Assembly (NCBI RefSeq): GCF_029784135.1
Contig: NC_073746.1
Span: 305,924,665-305,988,664, forward strand
Direction: 5' to 3'
DNA from: Toxorhynchites rutilus septentrionalis
Lineage: Eukaryota > Arthropoda > Insecta > Diptera > Culicidae
Length of the DNA: 64,000 bases
Shown here one piece after another: positions 62,502 through 64,000 of the stretch (position 1 is its first letter; each line of letters opens with the position of its first letter). The notes beneath the pieces are model-generated. The model had not been told where the DNA came from. It saw nothing but the letters and a program-made list of their open reading frames with translations, and ran no database searches. The position numbers and the translations under genes were made by a program.

Positions 62502-63500
62502 TTTTTTTTTTGTCGGTGTATAAATTCTTTATTTTTCCAGAAGTTAAAAAACAGTAATTACAAAATAATTATTCTAAACTTCGTTTCTCAGCTCGAATTC
62601 TAGTGAATCTACATCAATAGCATTATTACTGTGCATAATAAAGATGACGTATTTCAAAAACATTTTCAAAATTAGAATTTTTGTTGTTGTTGGTATATTC
62701 CTTAACTGAGGTCGTAACAAATCTGCTATCTCGAGTCTGCGCCATCCACCAAGCAGCACCGTTATTTTCCGTTGCAGTATTCTCCTCTACTCGTACGCAT
62801 TCGCTGAGTTTATGCTGCAAAGTTTCACAACTAGTGTTACAAAACGCACAATTTTCATCATCGGCTCTGTTCATACAGTACATCACTTTTCTATGTTCGA
62901 GTTTTTCGTTGATCAGCAAGAAAAGGGTACTTCGCTCACTCGAGTTCAGTTGTCGAGCCGTTATGTTCGTCCATATTTTTTTCCAGTCTGCCGCTGGATA
63001 CTCACGAGAAACCTTTGGGATTTCCGTTTGTGCGATGAAATAGTTGTGAATAGTATCGGCGGAGGGATTTTGTTGGATATGTGGAGGGAGTGTAGGAAGA
63101 TTAGAAAGGATGAATTTTAAACAAGGACAATCAGCGGGAGGGGTGGGATTTCTTTGGGTAAAAAAGGACATATAAAAGGGAAGGGAAACAATATCACTCA
63201 CATGTCGATTTAGCAGCAGCGCCTTACATTTGAAAGCTGGCAACTGTAGTTTCAAGCCGCCTGCTTCACTTCTCCGCGCCAGCTGTTGCATTGGAACTCG
63301 TGCTACGAATCCCCGCCATAAAAACGTTCCCATCGTCGCAGTTAGCTTTGCCACATGAACGGCAGTCGGTGTTAGAATGGATGCAAGGTACCAAATTTTG
63401 GACGTGATGAATGTGTTCAGTAGGGTGACCGGAATAAATCGCCACAGTAAACAACTGCAACAGAAACAACCGCTTAGAAAAAGTGTAGTAGGCTAGAAAT
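62502..63500 (-). mobile_element. L1-type LINE, 3' fragment
   Basis: Minus-strand 3' end of a LINE: coding tail, short UTR, AATAAA-like signal and a run of ten A at 62511-62502. The 5' part is absent; beyond about 63500 the sequence changes. See the coding entry for protein evidence. Confidence 0.75.
62626..63480 (-). pseudogene. L1-type reverse transcriptase C-terminus
   Basis: The annotated ATG (63354) gives 242 residues, but the frame is open further upstream with residues typical of the region after the RT palm (FITSKIWYLASILTPTAVHV). It continues MGTFLWRGFVARVPMQQL and EAGGLKLQLPAFKCKAL, the conserved segment of L1-clade proteins. Near the C-terminus it carries a zinc-binding motif, CAFCNTSCETLQHKLSEC (zf-RVT type). 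The polymerase active site is not included. No stops in the retained part. Confidence 0.75.
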
Positions 63501-63512
63501 ATTTGGCGCGGG
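63430..63512 (-). repeat. Inverted repeat arm 1
   Basis: Minus strand matches 63879-63961 on the plus strand: tagcctactacac, aagcggt.gtttctgttgca and gtggcgatttattccgg. Confidence 0.8.
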
Positions 63513-63878
63513 AAAAACATCATGTGCCTCACATTTCTATTATAAATTTATTCTCTTGTTCTCGTTTTTCGAAATTTATTCTGAGGACAATGTAATGGGG
63601 ACGAAGTCCCCATTTGGCGAGGATAAGGAATCGAGGCGGCCCATGCCGCCAAGATGACGCAATCCGAGTCCACCGCCGACCCGCCGTCGGAAGCGGCGGT
63701 GTCTCGCACGCAAACCTGGGATCCACTGATTGCCCGGTTAGTTTGAAACATAGGATACGATCCTTTAGCAATGTCCGACCGAGCTCTAGCGAGCGTCGGA
63801 CGGTATACGTCTGCCCGGGGCGTTACGTTTGCCTGGGGCGATACGTTTGCCCGGTTAATTCTTGTTTTGAAATACAAT
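63513..63878. other. GC-rich segment between inverted repeats
   Basis: Contains a perfect small hairpin ggggacgaagtcccc (about 63597-63611) and repeated cgttacgtttgcc / cgatacgtttgcccgg phrases at 63820-63860. Overlapping frames exist on both strands but no product is recognised. Confidence 0.4.
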
Positions 63879-63961
63879 ACCGCGCCACAATATTTATAGC
63901 CTACTACACATTTTATAAGCGGTGGTTTCTGTTGCAGTCGTTTTCTGTGGCGATTTATTCC
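63879..63961 (+). repeat. Inverted repeat arm 2
   Basis: Second copy of the LINE-derived segment at 63430-63512, opposite orientation. The element to which it belongs runs off the end of the window. Confidence 0.8.
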
Positions 63962-64000
63962 GGGAACCGTTCAGTAGTATTACTTTCTGGTGCAAGGTGA

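Noticed and set aside
1..64000. Endogenous viral elements (flavivirus or rhabdovirus type), common in Aedes genomes
   Set aside because: No frame in the window showed recognisable viral polymerase, nucleoprotein or glycoprotein motifs.

Overview
The window looks like intergenic DNA from a large, repeat-rich insect genome, most likely a culicid mosquito of the Aedes type. The reasons are AT-rich, stop-dense spacer, a tRNA-derived SINE ending in GAA repeats, several LINE clades side by side, Tc1/mariner, hAT, PIF/Harbinger and pogo-like DNA elements, a Ty3/gypsy element, and decayed replication-type histone genes that keep the metazoan 3' stem-loop. The species assignment is inference. I found no convincing intact host protein gene, no true tRNA or rRNA gene and no CRISPR array.

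Layout. 0-6 kb: histone H3 pseudogene (-), Tc1-type ITmD37E-like fragment (-), broken mariner (+), and a dispersed TIR repeat. 6.3-9.9 kb: CR1/L2-type LINE (+) split by a SINE with a perfect target duplication. 10-17 kb: mostly unassigned spacer, degenerate tandem repeats and a Ser/Pro-rich ORF fragment. 17.36-18.8 kb: non-autonomous hAT element carrying a second SINE copy. 21.1-25.2 kb: I-like LINE (+) with a complete 1227-aa endonuclease/RT/RNase H ORF2. 26.85-34.44 kb: complete, very young Ty3/gypsy LTR retrotransposon (mdg1/412-like layout) with a small membrane-protein ORF, gag and pol, inserted into a dispersed repeat. 34.57-39.49 kb: second I-like LINE (-), decayed, itself inserted into a copy of a repeat also seen at 9.4-9.9 kb. 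40.7-46 kb: a repeat with GACGTAG..CTACGTC ends, two H2A pseudogenes with three histone 3' stem-loops, and a foldback MITE inside a transposase fragment. 47-51 kb: TG microsatellite, a TIR element, direct repeats and a ~95-bp minisatellite. 51.64-54.86 kb: full-length PIF/Harbinger transposon with two genes. 57.4-59.4 kb: two adjacent pogo-like non-autonomous elements. 60-64 kb: mariner scrap and L1-type LINE pieces.

The most unusual object is the PIF/Harbinger element. Its transposase (+) and its MADF/BESS DNA-binding partner (-) are interlocked: the second exon of the MADF gene lies inside the transposase intron, and the second exon of the transposase lies inside the MADF intron. The splice joins read through in frame at both genes, apart from one 5-bp duplication in transposase exon 1. 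The LTR element is the most recent arrival, with two 599-bp LTRs differing at one base. It carries a canonical GGGAAAC slippery site at the gag-pol overlap and a 78-aa ORF upstream of gag with an N-myristoylation motif and a membrane segment.
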